A stretch of 64,000 nucleotides of DNA from NCBI RefSeq assembly GCF_002002725.1, contig NZ_MUNW01000063.1, positions 62,001 to 126,000 of the forward strand, given 5' to 3'. The DNA comes from Sinorhizobium sp. A49 (lineage in GTDB: Bacteria; Pseudomonadota; Alphaproteobacteria; Rhizobiales; Rhizobiaceae). The translations under genes and the position numbers were made by a program. Of this stretch, positions 52,297 through 62,173 are shown one piece after another (the first letter of the stretch is position 1; every line of letters begins with the position of its first letter). Below the pieces are notes generated by a model. That model worked only from the letters and a program-made list of their open reading frames with translations. It was not told the origin of the DNA and did not search any database.

Positions 52297-55232
52297 AAAA
52301 TTCGCCTGACAGACTTCGACAGCCGCCTGATATCGGCCTCCAGCGTTTTCAGGTCGGGGTAATCCCCTGCCCGGCAAACGAGATCGACAAGGCCGGCCGG
52401 CGCCTCCTTCGGGTCGAACTCTCCCTCGATGCACAGCCGCACGATTTGCGACAGCTCGGTAAAGAGGCTGAGTGCCTCCATGGTCGCGTCGAGATCATTG
52501 GGGTTCATCATTGCGCCGCCAAGCAACTTCAAGGCATCGGCCGTATGGGCACCGGCTTCAAGCGGTGGCACGCCCTTGGCGGGTGCGATCAGCGCCAGAT
52601 ATTGCGCGATGAACTCGATATCGACGAGACCGCCGGGGATCAGCTTGAAATCCCAGATGTCGCTTGGCGGCTTCTCGCTGTCGATCATCTCGCGCATCGA
52701 GATCACGTCGGCGCTGACCTTGGCGACGTCACGCTTCTGGCCAAGCACTTCGGCAAAGATGGCATCGGCGTGCGCCCTCAGGCTGTCGTCGCCGCAGATG
52801 CAGCGCGCCCGCGTCAACGCCAGATGCTCCCAGGTCCAGGCTTCTTCGCGCTGATACTTGGCAAAGGCGTTGATGCGGGTGGCAACCGGCCCCTTGTTGC
52901 CGGAGGGGCGCAGCCGCATGTCGACCTCATAGAGCACGCCTTCGGCCGTCGGCGCCGAGAGCGCGGCGATCAGGCGCTGGGTCAACCGGGTGAAATAGCG
53001 CGTCGGATCGAGCGGCTTGCCGCCGTCCGATTCCGCGGCGGCGTCGTCATAGTCGTAGAGCAGGATCAGGTCGACGTCGGAGCCTGCGGTCAGCTCATGA
53101 CTGCCGAGCTTGCCCATGCCGACGACGACAATGCGCCCACCCGGGAAGTCGCCGTGCACCGAACGCACCTCTGCCAGCACCGCGTCCACCGCCGCAGCGA
53201 TGATCAGGTCGGCCAGATCGGTAAAGGCGCGGCCCGCCTGCGCGCCAGAGATAGAACCGGTCAACAGGCGGATACCGATGAGGAACCGCTGCTCGGCGGC
53301 GATGATACGCAGCCGGTCGAGCACCTCTTCATAGTGGCGGCCGCCAGCCACGAAATTGGCGATGCGCGGCGCCAGATAATCCCGTGTCGGTAGCTCCGCC
53401 AGGAGGCCCGGATCGAGCATGCCGTCGAACACATGCGGCCGCGCCGCGATGATCTCGGCAAGCCGCGGCGCCGACGACATGATGTTGACGATCAGCGACA
53501 GGAGCCGCGGATTGTTGCCGAGCAGCGAAAACAGCTGGATGCCGGCTGGCAGGCCGGAAATGAAGTGATCGAAACGCAGGAGCGCTTCGTCGGCGCGCCG
53601 GCTTTCGCCGAAGACGCGCAGAAGCTGCGGCGTCAGTTCCGTCAGCCGCTCGCGGGCCTCTACCGATTGCGTCGCGCGGTAGCGACCGTAATGCCAGGTG
53701 CGGATCGTGTGGGAGATGTCGGACGGCCGCTGGAAACCGAGTTTCCTTAGTGTCTCGAGCGTATCGGGATCGTCGCGCTGGCCGGTGAAGACGAGATTGC
53801 CCGTCTCGCTCGACAGCTTCGCCTCCTGCTCGAAGAGCTGGGCGTAGCGCCGCTCGACGGTGCGCAGAACCTTCGACAGCGCCTTGGAAAAGCTGGCCGT
53901 GTCCTCGAAGCCGAGCATGAAGGCGATGCGCTTCAGCTCCGCCTCAGTCTCCGGCAGCACATGGGTCTGCTCGTCGCGCACCATCTGGATGCGATGTTCG
54001 ACGTCGCGCAGGAACCAGTAGGCCTCCACGAGTTCGTCCGCGGTCGTCTCGTCGATCCAGCCGGCCTTGACCAGTGCATGCAGCATCGGCTCCGTCGCCT
54101 TCAGCCGCAGCTCGGGCATGCGCCCGCCGGCGATCAGCTGTTGCGTCTGGACGAAGAACTCAATCTCGCGGATGCCGCCGCGACCGAGCTTGATGTTGTG
54201 TCCCTTGACCGCAATCTCGCCATGGCCCTTGTGGGCGTGAATCTGCCGCTTGATCGAATGGATGTCGGAGATTGCCGCATAGTCGAGATACTTGCGGAAG
54301 ACGAACGGCGTCAGTTCCTTCAAAAATGCATCGCCAGCAGAGATGTCACCGGCAACGGGACGCGCCTTGATGAAGGCGGCGCGTTCCCAGTTCTGCCCCC
54401 TGCCCTCGTAATAGAGCATCGCCGCCTCGACAGGGATTGCAAGCGGCGTCGAGCCCGGGTCCGGGCGCAATCGAAGGTCGGTGCGAAAGACATAACCGTC
54501 GCCGGTGCGCTCTTGCAGGATACGGATGAGGCGGCGCAGCAACCGGCCGAAGGTCTCTGAGGCGTCATCGCGATCGACGATGATGCCGGACTGCGGATCG
54601 TAAAAGACGACGAGATCGATATCGGAGGAATAGTTGAGCTCGAAGGCGCCGAGCTTGCCCATGCCGAGAACGACGACGCCGGAGCCCTCGCTCGGGGCAG
54701 CCACATCCTTGAGCGCAAGCTTGCCGACCTGATGCCCACTCAGCAACAGATGATCGATCGTCGCCGAAACCGCCGCACCGGCAAACTCGCTCAGCCAGCG
54801 CGTCGTCTCGCGACCGTTGAAGTGCCGGGAAAGGTCCGCGAGGGCGACGGCGAAGGCAAGCTCCCGCTTGGCCTTGCGAAGGCGCGTCATGATCTCGGTA
54901 TCAGGCAGCGCTACACCGGGCTCCGCCGGAACCCAGGCCTCCCGCGCCCGCCGAACCCTTTCGGCGAGAAACTGCAGCAGCGGTTCGGTCAAGATCTGTT
55001 CGAGTATGCCGGGCTGGCTGCCACCGGTGTCGCGCAGGAACGGCGACAGGGCAAAGGCAGAGACGACAAAGGCCTTGAACGGTGTTTCGGACGCCAGCAG
55101 GCGGCTGATCTGATCATGCCCCTTGGCCATGTCCTTCAGCACCGACAGCGCGGATTTGGCGTCGGCCTGGCTTGCCGGTTTGATCGGCGCCGTCTCCATG
55201 CCCCACCAGTGCCCTGCCATCGTGTCCTGCAT
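52275..55232 (-). CDS. glnE: Glutamine synthetase adenylyltransferase / deadenylylase
   Basis: I start at the ATG at 55232, which has AGGGGGAAACGGC upstream. The product has 985 residues. Two nucleotidyltransferase domains are evident: GMGKLGAFELNYSSDIDLVV (about residue 200, deadenylylase) and GMGKLGSHELTAGSDVDLIL (about 725, adenylylase), each with the DxD metal motif. A helical domain separates them. GlnE attaches and removes AMP on glutamine synthetase under PII control and so sets nitrogen assimilation. The gene starts 33 bases after the sensor kinase gene, in the same direction, so it is probably read with it. Its 3' end overlaps the convergent PAS kinase gene. Confidence 0.97.
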   Translation of the reverse strand: MQDTMAGHWWGMETAPIKPASQADAKSALSVLKDMAKGHDQISRLLASETPFKAFVVSAFALSPFLRDTGGSQPGILEQILTEPLLQFLAERVRRAREAWVPAEPGVALPDTEIMTRLRKAKRELAFAVALADLSRHFNGRETTRWLSEFAGAAVSATIDHLLLSGHQVGKLALKDVAAPSEGSGVVVLGMGKLGAFELNYSSDIDLVVFYDPQSGIIVDRDDASETFGRLLRRLIRILQERTGDGYVFRTDLRLRPDPGSTPLAIPVEAAMLYYEGRGQNWERAAFIKARPVAGDISAGDAFLKELTPFVFRKYLDYAAISDIHSIKRQIHAHKGHGEIAVKGHNIKLGRGGIREIEFFVQTQQLIAGGRMPELRLKATEPMLHALVKAGWIDETTADELVEAYWFLRDVEHRIQMVRDEQTHVLPETEAELKRIAFMLGFEDTASFSKALSKVLRTVERRYAQLFEQEAKLSSETGNLVFTGQRDDPDTLETLRKLGFQRPSDISHTIRTWHYGRYRATQSVEARERLTELTPQLLRVFGESRRADEALLRFDHFISGLPAGIQLFSLLGNNPRLLSLIVNIMSSAPRLAEIIAARPHVFDGMLDPGLLAELPTRDYLAPRIANFVAGGRHYEEVLDRLRIIAAEQRFLIGIRLLTGSISGAQAGRAFTDLADLIIAAAVDAVLAEVRSVHGDFPGGRIVVVGMGKLGSHELTAGSDVDLILLYDYDDAAAESDGGKPLDPTRYFTRLTQRLIAALSAPTAEGVLYEVDMRLRPSGNKGPVATRINAFAKYQREEAWTWEHLALTRARCICGDDSLRAHADAIFAEVLGQKRDVAKVSADVISMREMIDSEKPPSDIWDFKLIPGGLVDIEFIAQYLALIAPAKGVPPLEAGAHTADALKLLGGAMMNPNDLDATMEALSLFTELSQIVRLCIEGEFDPKEAPAGLVDLVCRAGDYPDLKTLEADIRRLSKSVRRIFQSVVSG

Positions 55233-55265
55233 GCCGTTTCCCCCTGTTCTCCGCAAACCGGTCTA

Positions 55266-56672
55266 TCAGGTCGCGGACGCCGGGAAAACCATGTGTACCG
55301 TCAGTCCCTTGCCGTTATCGGCACCGTCAGGATCGGTCGCGGCAAGATTCAATGCGCCATGGTGCATCTCCATCACCGCGTCGACGAGAGACAATCCGAG
55401 GCCCGTGCCGGGCTTGGAGCGGCTCTCGTCTAGTCGGACGAAGCGCTTGACCACATCCTCGCGCTTGTCCTCGGGAACGCCAGGGCCGTGATCGGCAACG
55501 GAAAGCACAACCTTGCCGTCGCGCCTGCCGAGCGAGACCTTGATCAACGGATCGGTTGCGCCTTCCGCGTATTTGAGCGCGTTGTCCAGCAAGTTGCCGA
55601 GCGCTTGGCCGACGAGCTCGCGATTGCCCGAAATCACCATGCCCGGCGCCACCTCAGCCTCAAGCCGCAGGCCCACGTCTTCGGCCACCGGTTCGTAGAG
55701 TTCGACGCAATCCGACACGATCCGCGACAGGTCGACCTCGCTCATCTCGGCGGCAGCGGAGCCCGCTTCGACGCGCGAAATCATCAGGAGCGCATTGAAG
55801 GTACGGATCAGCTGGTCCGATTCGCCGATGATTTCCTCCAGCGCGCCGCGCTGGCTTGTACCCTTGCGCGCCAGTGCGGCTTCCGCCTTGTTGCGCAGCC
55901 GTGTCAGCGGCGTCTTCAGGTCGTGGGCGATGTTGTCGGACACCTGCCGCAAGCCCTCGTTCAGCTTCTCGATGCGTCCGAGCATCGCGTTCAGGGATTC
56001 GGAAAGCCGGTCGAATTCGTCACCGGAGCCGTTCCTCGGCAGACGCTGCGACAGGTCGCCCGCCATGATCTTGGTGCTCGCCTCCGACATGCGGTCGATG
56101 CGCTTCAGCGCATTGCGGCCGATGGCAAACCAGATAATGAGCGCACCAAGGCCCATGATGCCGAGCGCCACCATCAACGCCTGGCGCACCAGGGCACGGA
56201 ACTTCTGCGGCTCCTGGAGGTCACGGCCGACGAGGATGCGAAGGCCGTTATCGAGCATCAGCACGTGGGCGAGCGCCACGTGGCTGTCCTTGCGGGTCTC
56301 GTCGGTATAGCGCTGATAGGCGAAAGGCTTCTCCGTCCAGCCTTCCCTATCGAGAAGGCCCGGCTCCAGGCTTGCCACATTGCCGGCCAGGATTTCGCCG
56401 CTCGGACCGGCGATCACATAGAGATTGGCGCCCGGTTGCCTTGCGCGCCTTTCGAGCGAACGCAACAGTCCATTGACCCCGGCCCGGGTATAGACCTGCT
56501 CGATCTGCGTCACCTCGGCGGTCACCGCATCGCGCGTCTGCTGCTGCAGCAGACGCTCGGACATGCCGGTGACGTAAAAGACGAGAAAGGCGGCGCAGAG
56601 CGAGAAAAGGATCAGATAGAGCGCGGACAACCGAACGGCCGTTGTCCGGAGCAGGACGCCAAGTTTGCTCAT
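55266..56672 (-). CDS. Two-component sensor histidine kinase
   Basis: The product has 468 residues. An N-terminal helix (about 12-32), a periplasmic sensor domain of about 130 residues, a second helix (about 168-185) and a HAMP domain lead to HisKA with the acceptor histidine in NIAHDLKTPLTRLRNKAEAA. HATPase motifs follow: NLLDNALKYAEG, ADHGPGVPEDKRE and GTGLGLSLVDAV. It is an inner-membrane receptor kinase for the response regulator whose gene overlaps its start (ATGA at 56669). The periplasmic domain shows no recognisable ligand type. Being beside degP, it may sense envelope conditions; this is inference. Confidence 0.94.
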   Translation of the reverse strand: MSKLGVLLRTTAVRLSALYLILFSLCAAFLVFYVTGMSERLLQQQTRDAVTAEVTQIEQVYTRAGVNGLLRSLERRARQPGANLYVIAGPSGEILAGNVASLEPGLLDREGWTEKPFAYQRYTDETRKDSHVALAHVLMLDNGLRILVGRDLQEPQKFRALVRQALMVALGIMGLGALIIWFAIGRNALKRIDRMSEASTKIMAGDLSQRLPRNGSGDEFDRLSESLNAMLGRIEKLNEGLRQVSDNIAHDLKTPLTRLRNKAEAALARKGTSQRGALEEIIGESDQLIRTFNALLMISRVEAGSAAAEMSEVDLSRIVSDCVELYEPVAEDVGLRLEAEVAPGMVISGNRELVGQALGNLLDNALKYAEGATDPLIKVSLGRRDGKVVLSVADHGPGVPEDKREDVVKRFVRLDESRSKPGTGLGLSLVDAVMEMHHGALNLAATDPDGADNGKGLTVHMVFPASAT

Positions 56673-57370
56673 GCGCTGGCGGTCCGGTCATCCTTGATCA
56701 TGTAGCCGGCGCCGCGCACGGTTCGCAGCAGCGGCAGGTCGAAATCCTTCTCGATCTTCGAGCGCAGCCGCGAAACATGCACGTCGATGACATTGGTCTG
56801 TGGATCGAAGTGATAGTCCCAGACGTTTTCGAGCAGCATCGTTCGGGTCACGACCTGGCCGGCATTCTTCATCAGATATTCAAGCAGCCGGAACTCGCGC
56901 GGCTGTAGCGGGATTTCCTTTCCCTGGCGGCGAACCGAGTGCGACAGGCGGTCGAGTTCGAGATCGCCGACCCGGTAGACCATGTCCTGCTCGGGCGTGC
57001 CCTTGCGGCGTCCAAGCACTTCGACACGGGCGAGTAGCTCGCTGAAGGCGTAGGGTTTCGGCAGGTAGTCGTCGCCGCCGGCGCGCAGGCCCGTCACCCG
57101 ATCGTCGACCTGACCGAGCGCCGACAGGATGAGCACCGGGGTGTGGACGTCCTTGCGACGCAACTCCGAGATCACCGACAGACCATCGCGGCGCGGCAAC
57201 ATACGGTCGACCACGAGAACATCGTAGCTGTTTTCGCTGGCCATGAAGAGACCGCTTTCGCCGTCGCTCGCATGGTCGCAGACAATGCCGGCTTCCCGGA
57301 ATGCCTTTGCGAGATAGGCCGCAGCCTCGATATCGTCTTCAATGATAAGAATCTTCATACGCGTGACCAT
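56669..57370 (-). CDS. OmpR-family response regulator
   Basis: The product has 233 residues. The receiver domain (about 5-120) begins MKILIIEDDIEAAAYLAKAF with the acidic pair, has the phospho-acceptor aspartate in DVLVVDRMLPRRDGL and lysine in LPKPYAFSELLARV. The C-terminal OmpR winged helix ends LRTVRGAGYMI. It would bind DNA when phosphorylated by the kinase encoded next. The start at 57370 (MVTRMKIL) has an AGG 9 bases upstream; 57358 is equally likely. Targets are unknown; degP, which starts 1.7 kb upstream, is an obvious candidate by position. Confidence 0.95.
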   Translation of the reverse strand: MVTRMKILIIEDDIEAAAYLAKAFREAGIVCDHASDGESGLFMASENSYDVLVVDRMLPRRDGLSVISELRRKDVHTPVLILSALGQVDDRVTGLRAGGDDYLPKPYAFSELLARVEVLGRRKGTPEQDMVYRVGDLELDRLSHSVRRQGKEIPLQPREFRLLEYLMKNAGQVVTRTMLLENVWDYHFDPQTNVIDVHVSRLRSKIEKDFDLPLLRTVRGAGYMIKDDRTASA

Positions 57371-57506
57371 AGTCCCGGACCTCTGTCTGTCTCAACCGGT
57401 TTCGAGTTTTCCGACAACCGGAATGGCGATCGCTTCGCCCCAAACGGCGAACGCCGCGAAATCGCTCGGATATCGCGGCGCCCCGGTCGTTCATTCGCTG
57501 CCGCGA

Positions 57507-59066
57507 TCAGCCCTGATCGATGGGAAGCGCCACGAAGCGGCTGCCGTTGTCGGCCTCGATCTGGAAGAGCGCCTTGCTGCGGCCGTCCTTCTTGGCGGTG
57601 GTGATCACCTTGAGGATATCGTCCGCCGACTTCACTTCCTGATTGTTGACGGAAACGATCTTCTCGCCCTGCTTCAGGCCACGATCGCTAGCATCCGAGT
57701 CCTCGTCTACCGAGGCGATTGTCACGCCCTGACCGTCATCCGACGGAACCACGGTCATGCCGAGGTCGGCCAAGGCCTGCTCGCTCGACGGCTGGGCTTC
57801 CTCGGACTGCGTACCGGAATCCTTGGCCGCTTCCTTGTCGTCCTTCGGCAGCGTTCCGATCTCGAGCTTTACGGTTTCGGACTTGCCGTTGCGCCACAGC
57901 ACGACATCGACCGTGGTACCCGGGCGAATGCCGGCGACCTTGCGGGCAAGATCACGCGGATCCTTGATGGTGTCGCCGTTGAGCGCGGTGACGACGTCAC
58001 CCTTCTTGATGCCGGCCTTTTCGCCGGGCGATCCGGCCTGCGGTTCGACGACGAGGGCGCCGTTTGCTTCGGAAAGGCCGAGCGATTCGGCAATATCCTT
58101 GCTCACCGGCTGGATCTGAACGCCGAGCCAACCACGCGATACCGAACCGTCCTTCATCAGGTCGGCAACGACGTCCTTGGCGACCGATGCCGGGATGGCG
58201 AAGGCGATGCCGACATTGCCGCCCGACGGCGAGAAGATTGCGGTGTTGATGCCGACGACTTCACCCGAAAGGTTGAAGGTCGGGCCCCCGGAGTTGCCGC
58301 GGTTCACGGCAGCGTCCACCTGCAGGTAGTCGTCATACGGGCCGGAGCCGATATCGCGGCCACGGGCCGAAATGATGCCGGAGGTCACAGTACCGCCGAG
58401 ACCGAAGGGGTTGCCGACGGCAACGACCCAATCGCCGACGCGAACCTTGTTGTCGTCTGCCCAGCTGACATAGGTGAACTTGCGCTTGTCATCGACCTTG
58501 AGCACCGCGAGGTCGGTGCGGCTGTCCTTGCCGATCAGCTTGGCGTCAAGCTCGGTGCCGTCGTTGAGGATGACCGTAAACGCCGAACCGTCGGAAACGA
58601 CATGATTGTTGGTAACGAGGTAGCCGTCTTCAGAGATGAAGAAGCCGGAGCCCTGAGACGTCGGGCGCAGGCGACCTTCGCCGTGCGGGCCACGACGGCC
58701 GGGGCCGCGTTCGGCACGGTCATCGCCGCGCGGGCCACCGAATTCCTTGAAGAAGCGCTTCAGCGGGTGATCGTCGGGCAGCTCATCCAGACCGCGACCG
58801 CCAAAATCGAAGGTGAAACCGTTACCCTCGTCGGAAACGGGGTTGGCGCGCGATTGGACGCGGACCGAGACGACGGCCGGGGAAACGGCGTCGACGACAT
58901 TGGCAAAGCTCGGAACCTGGGGCGCATCGACCTTGACGGCTTCAGCGAAGGATTGGCTGATCGTCGCCGGCAGGCCGGAGGTCAGCATGACGGCCGCAAG
59001 ACCCGCAACCGTCGAGGTCTTCAGGACAGTCTTGAGGGAGGGACGCAGGAATTTGGTCGTAAACAT
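57507..59066 (-). CDS. degP: DegP/HtrA-like periplasmic serine protease (Do family)
   Basis: The product has 519 residues with a signal peptide (about 1-43, cut near SQSFAEA). The catalytic triad is complete: H155 in VTNNHVVSD, D185 in DSRTDLAVLK and S259 in NRGNSGGPTFN. Two PDZ domains follow (GWLGVQIQPVSKDIAESLGL and the C-terminal LKQGEKIVSVNNQEVKSADD). DegP degrades misfolded envelope proteins in the periplasm, and in rhizobia a homologue adjoins the ccm operon. It has its own ribosome binding site (GGAAGAG) and is 217 bases from ccmH, so a separate promoter is likely. Confidence 0.96.
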   Translation of the reverse strand: MFTTKFLRPSLKTVLKTSTVAGLAAVMLTSGLPATISQSFAEAVKVDAPQVPSFANVVDAVSPAVVSVRVQSRANPVSDEGNGFTFDFGGRGLDELPDDHPLKRFFKEFGGPRGDDRAERGPGRRGPHGEGRLRPTSQGSGFFISEDGYLVTNNHVVSDGSAFTVILNDGTELDAKLIGKDSRTDLAVLKVDDKRKFTYVSWADDNKVRVGDWVVAVGNPFGLGGTVTSGIISARGRDIGSGPYDDYLQVDAAVNRGNSGGPTFNLSGEVVGINTAIFSPSGGNVGIAFAIPASVAKDVVADLMKDGSVSRGWLGVQIQPVSKDIAESLGLSEANGALVVEPQAGSPGEKAGIKKGDVVTALNGDTIKDPRDLARKVAGIRPGTTVDVVLWRNGKSETVKLEIGTLPKDDKEAAKDSGTQSEEAQPSSEQALADLGMTVVPSDDGQGVTIASVDEDSDASDRGLKQGEKIVSVNNQEVKSADDILKVITTAKKDGRSKALFQIEADNGSRFVALPIDQG

Positions 59067-59283
59067 CCGTTTTGCCTTTTCTCTTCCTTGAAGCCACTGG
59101 AAGCAGCTTCGACATCGTGATTTCGAAGATCGCCGCGGGGGTGGCGATCTCGCTACTGGCTGACTGGAGAAACAGCCGATGACGAAAGATGTAACGGATG
59201 GGACCTTACTGAGTTCTGTCCGGAGGATGAATTTTTGGTAATGTTGGCAAAGGCCGCCGAAAGCGGCACTTTGCCCGCCAGTT

Positions 59284-59739
59284 CTAGGGCTGAAGCAGCT
59301 TCTTCAGCTTTTCCTTCTCGTCGTCGGAAAGCGGCGTGCCGCGCGATTGGCGGCTACGCTTGAGCGCGGCCACCAGCAGCGTCATCGCGCCGATGAACAG
59401 AAGCAGGATCGGCATGCCCCACAGGATCATCGTCTTGGTTTCGAGCCGGGGTTTGAGGAGCACGAACTCGCCGTAGCGCGAAACGACGTAATCGATCACG
59501 GCGTCGTCGCTATCGCCATTTGCCAACCGCTCGCGCACCAGAACCCGCAGATCCTTGGCAAGCTCGGCGTTGGAATCGTCGATCGACTGGTTCTGGCAGA
59601 CCATGCAGCGAAGTTCCGCCGAGATCGCCCGCGCGCGCGCTTCGAGCGCAGGATCGGGCAGGACCTCATCCGGATTGACCGCAAAAGCCGGACCGAGCGA
59701 CGCCAGAAACAGAAAGAATGCGAGCAGCAATCGGTTCAT
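59284..59739 (-). CDS. ccmH: Cytochrome c maturation protein CcmH (CycL)
   Basis: The product has 151 residues from the ATG at 59739; the frame is open further upstream but not in family sequence. A signal peptide (about 1-20) precedes the periplasmic domain with the redox pair C45 and C48 in [20 protein letters not shown]-terminal helix (about 102-122, [15 protein letters not shown]) anchors it. CcmH reduces apocytochrome c before heme attachment. Its start overlaps the stop of ccmF by ATGA. It is the last gene of the ccm operon here. Confidence 0.97.
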   Translation of the reverse strand: MNRLLLAFFLFLASLGPAFAVNPDEVLPDPALEARARAISAELRCMVCQNQSIDDSNAELAKDLRVLVRERLANGDSDDAVIDYVVSRYGEFVLLKPRLETKTMILWGMPILLLFIGAMTLLVAALKRSRQSRGTPLSDDEKEKLKKLLQP

Positions 59740-61724
59740 TCGGCCGCCCCCACCGGGATCGTCTTCGGCCGCTTGGCGCGTGTCGGTGCACCGACGCGCA
59801 GGCGGCGATCGCTGAGCGAGACGAAACCGCCCGCCATCATGAACAGCGTCCCTCCCCAGATGCAGAGGATCATCGGCTTCCACCAGATGCGCACGACGAT
59901 GCCGCCTTCACCGATCTGATCTCCGAGCGAAACATAGAGCTGGCTGAGGCCAAAGGTGCGGATACCGGCTTCTGTGGTCGGCATGCGCCTCGCCTGATAG
60001 AGCCGCTTCGACGACCAGATGTCGGCGACCACGACGCCACCGCTCGTGATGGTGAAATGGCCGGATTCCTCGGAGTAGTTCGGACCGCTGCCATTGCGCA
60101 TGCCGTCGAAGCGCAGGGTGTAGCCTCCGGCGTCCACCGTCATGCCCGGCTTCATCTCGACGACAGTTTCGGTCTCGAACGCGGTGACCGCGACGATGCC
60201 GATCAGCGTGACGCCAAGACCGATATGCGCAAGTGCCGTGCCGAAAGCCGAGCGCGGAAGGCCGGAGAACCGTCGCCAGGCGACGTTGCCCGTCACCTTG
60301 CCGAGCCCTGATCGCAAGGCCAGATCCGTCAGCGAGCCGACGATCAGGTAAACACCGAGAGCAATGCCAAACAGGGCGAGGATAGGCCCGCCGTTCATGG
60401 CGTAGTAATAGATGCAGCCGACGACAAGACCAACGGCAACGGCCGCAAACAGCCGCTGGGCGACGCCCATGAGGTCACCGCGCTTCCAGGCCAGCAGCGG
60501 ACCGAAAGGCACGGCAAACAGAAGCGGCAGCATCAACAGCCCAAAGGTCATGTTGAAGAACGGCGGTCCGACCGAAATCTTGTCGCCGGTCAGCGCTTCG
60601 AGCACCAGCGGGCAGAGCGTGCCGGTGAGTACGGTCGCAGTCGCCGTCGTCAGGATGAGATTGTTGAAGACGAGCGCGCCTTCCTTCGAGATCGGGGCAA
60701 AGATGCCGCCGGCCTTCAGCCGCGATGCGCGGAAGGCAAACAGCGAAAAGGCGCCGCCGATGAAGAAGACCAGGATGGCAAGGATGAAGATGCCGCGCGT
60801 CGGGTCAGTGGCAAAGGCGTGAACCGAGGTCAGCACGCCGGAGCGAACGAGGAAGGTGCCGAGCAGCGACAGCGAGAAGGTCATGATCGCGAGCAGCACG
60901 GTCCAGATCTTCAGCGCCTCGCGTTTCTCCATGACGAGGGCGGAGTGCAGCAGCGCGGTGCCGGCAAGCCACGGCATGAAGGAAGCGTTTTCAACCGGAT
61001 CCCAGAACCACCAGCCGCCCCAGCCGAGCTCGTAATAGGCCCAATAGGAGCCCATCGAGATGCCCGCCGTGAGGAATGTCCAGGCAGCAAGCGTCCAGGG
61101 GCGCACCCACCGTGCCCAGGCGGCGTCGATGCGCCCCTCGATCAGGGCAGCGATGGCAAAGGAGAAGCAGACGGAAAAGCCGACATAGCCTAGATAGAGC
61201 AAGGGCGGGTGGATGGCGAGGCCGACATCCTGCAGGATCGGGTTCAGGTCCTTGCCCTCACCCGGTGCCGGGATCAGGCGGGCAAAGGGGTTGGATGTGA
61301 GCAGGATGAACAGCGTGAAGGCCACCGCAATCCAGGCCTGGACGGCAAGCACGTTCGCCTTGAGTGTTTCCGGAAGATTGCGGCCGAAGGTGGCAACCAG
61401 TGCCGAAAAGAACACCAGGATCAACAGCCAGAGCAGCATCGAACCTTCATGGTTTCCCCACACGCCGGAGATCTTGTAGATCAGCGGCTTCAGCGAGTGC
61501 GAATTTTCCCAAACGTTACGGACGGAGAAATCCGATGTGACATAAGCGAAGGTCAGTACCGCGAAGGAGAAGGCGACGAGCAGGAAACAGGCAACCGCCG
61601 CGCTCGAGGCGAGTTCCATCAGGGCGCGATCGTTGAGCCTGGCGCCGAGTATCGGCAAGGCAGCCTGTACGAAGGCGGTCGCGAGCGCCAGAACCAGCGC
61701 ATAATGTCCAAGTTCGATGATCAT
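59736..61724 (-). CDS. ccmF: Cytochrome c heme lyase subunit CcmF (CycK)
   Basis: The product has 662 residues with about 15 helices, the normal CcmF size. The tryptophan-rich heme-handling motif is [20 protein letters not shown] around residue 230. Other landmarks are [14 protein letters not shown] and [18 protein letters not shown]. It takes heme from CcmE and joins it to apocytochrome c in the periplasm, together with CcmH and CcmI. Start and stop overlap its neighbours by ATGA. In Rhizobium nomenclature it is cycK. Confidence 0.98.
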   Translation of the reverse strand: MIIELGHYALVLALATAFVQAALPILGARLNDRALMELASSAAVACFLLVAFSFAVLTFAYVTSDFSVRNVWENSHSLKPLIYKISGVWGNHEGSMLLWLLILVFFSALVATFGRNLPETLKANVLAVQAWIAVAFTLFILLTSNPFARLIPAPGEGKDLNPILQDVGLAIHPPLLYLGYVGFSVCFSFAIAALIEGRIDAAWARWVRPWTLAAWTFLTAGISMGSYWAYYELGWGGWWFWDPVENASFMPWLAGTALLHSALVMEKREALKIWTVLLAIMTFSLSLLGTFLVRSGVLTSVHAFATDPTRGIFILAILVFFIGGAFSLFAFRASRLKAGGIFAPISKEGALVFNNLILTTATATVLTGTLCPLVLEALTGDKISVGPPFFNMTFGLLMLPLLFAVPFGPLLAWKRGDLMGVAQRLFAAVAVGLVVGCIYYYAMNGGPILALFGIALGVYLIVGSLTDLALRSGLGKVTGNVAWRRFSGLPRSAFGTALAHIGLGVTLIGIVAVTAFETETVVEMKPGMTVDAGGYTLRFDGMRNGSGPNYSEESGHFTITSGGVVVADIWSSKRLYQARRMPTTEAGIRTFGLSQLYVSLGDQIGEGGIVVRIWWKPMILCIWGGTLFMMAGGFVSLSDRRLRVGAPTRAKRPKTIPVGAAE

Positions 61725-62173
61725 CGAACGGTTTCCTTCCCGCTGAGTTCGACACCCTGCGCCTTCAAGCGGTCGGCGACATCCTTCGGCATATAGGTCT
61801 CATCATGCTTGGCAAGCACGGAATCCGCAACGAAGACGGAGCTGTCGGCAACGAACGTGCCTTCGGTCACCACACCCTGCCCCTCGCGGAACAGGTCCGG
61901 AAGGATGCCGGTATAGGTCACGGGCACCTGGCCGAGCGTATCGGTGACAGTAAACGTCACCGTCTTGCCATCGCCGCGCTTGACCGATCCGGCCTCGACC
62001 AGGCCGCCCAAGCGAATGCGGGTTCCCGGGGGCACATCGGCCTTGGCGAGGTCGCTCGGCACGTAGAAATAGGCGATCGCCTGGCTGAAGGCGAACATCA
62101 CCAGGAGGACAGCAAGCGTCAGAAAGCCCACACCACCGCCGATGATCGCCAGTCGCTTCTGTTTGCGCGTCAT
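61721..62173 (-). CDS. ccmE: Heme chaperone CcmE (CycJ)
   Basis: The product has 150 residues. A single N-terminal helix (about 9-32) anchors a periplasmic beta-barrel. The heme-binding histidine H123 sits in [14 protein letters not shown] with Y127 in the HxxxY motif. It carries heme from CcmC to CcmF. The gene overlaps ccmI and ccmF by four bases each, so expression is coupled. In rhizobia it is called cycJ. Confidence 0.98.
   Translation of the reverse strand: MTRKQKRLAIIGGGVGFLTLAVLLVMFAFSQAIAYFYVPSDLAKADVPPGTRIRLGGLVEAGSVKRGDGKTVTFTVTDTLGQVPVTYTGILPDLFREGQGVVTEGTFVADSSVFVADSVLAKHDETYMPKDVADRLKAQGVELSGKETVR

Noticed and set aside
57342-59120. Plus-strand open frame of about 590 codons opposite the DegP-like gene
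   Set aside because: The real gene has a complete His-Asp-Ser triad and PDZ domains on the minus strand; the plus-strand product has none of these.
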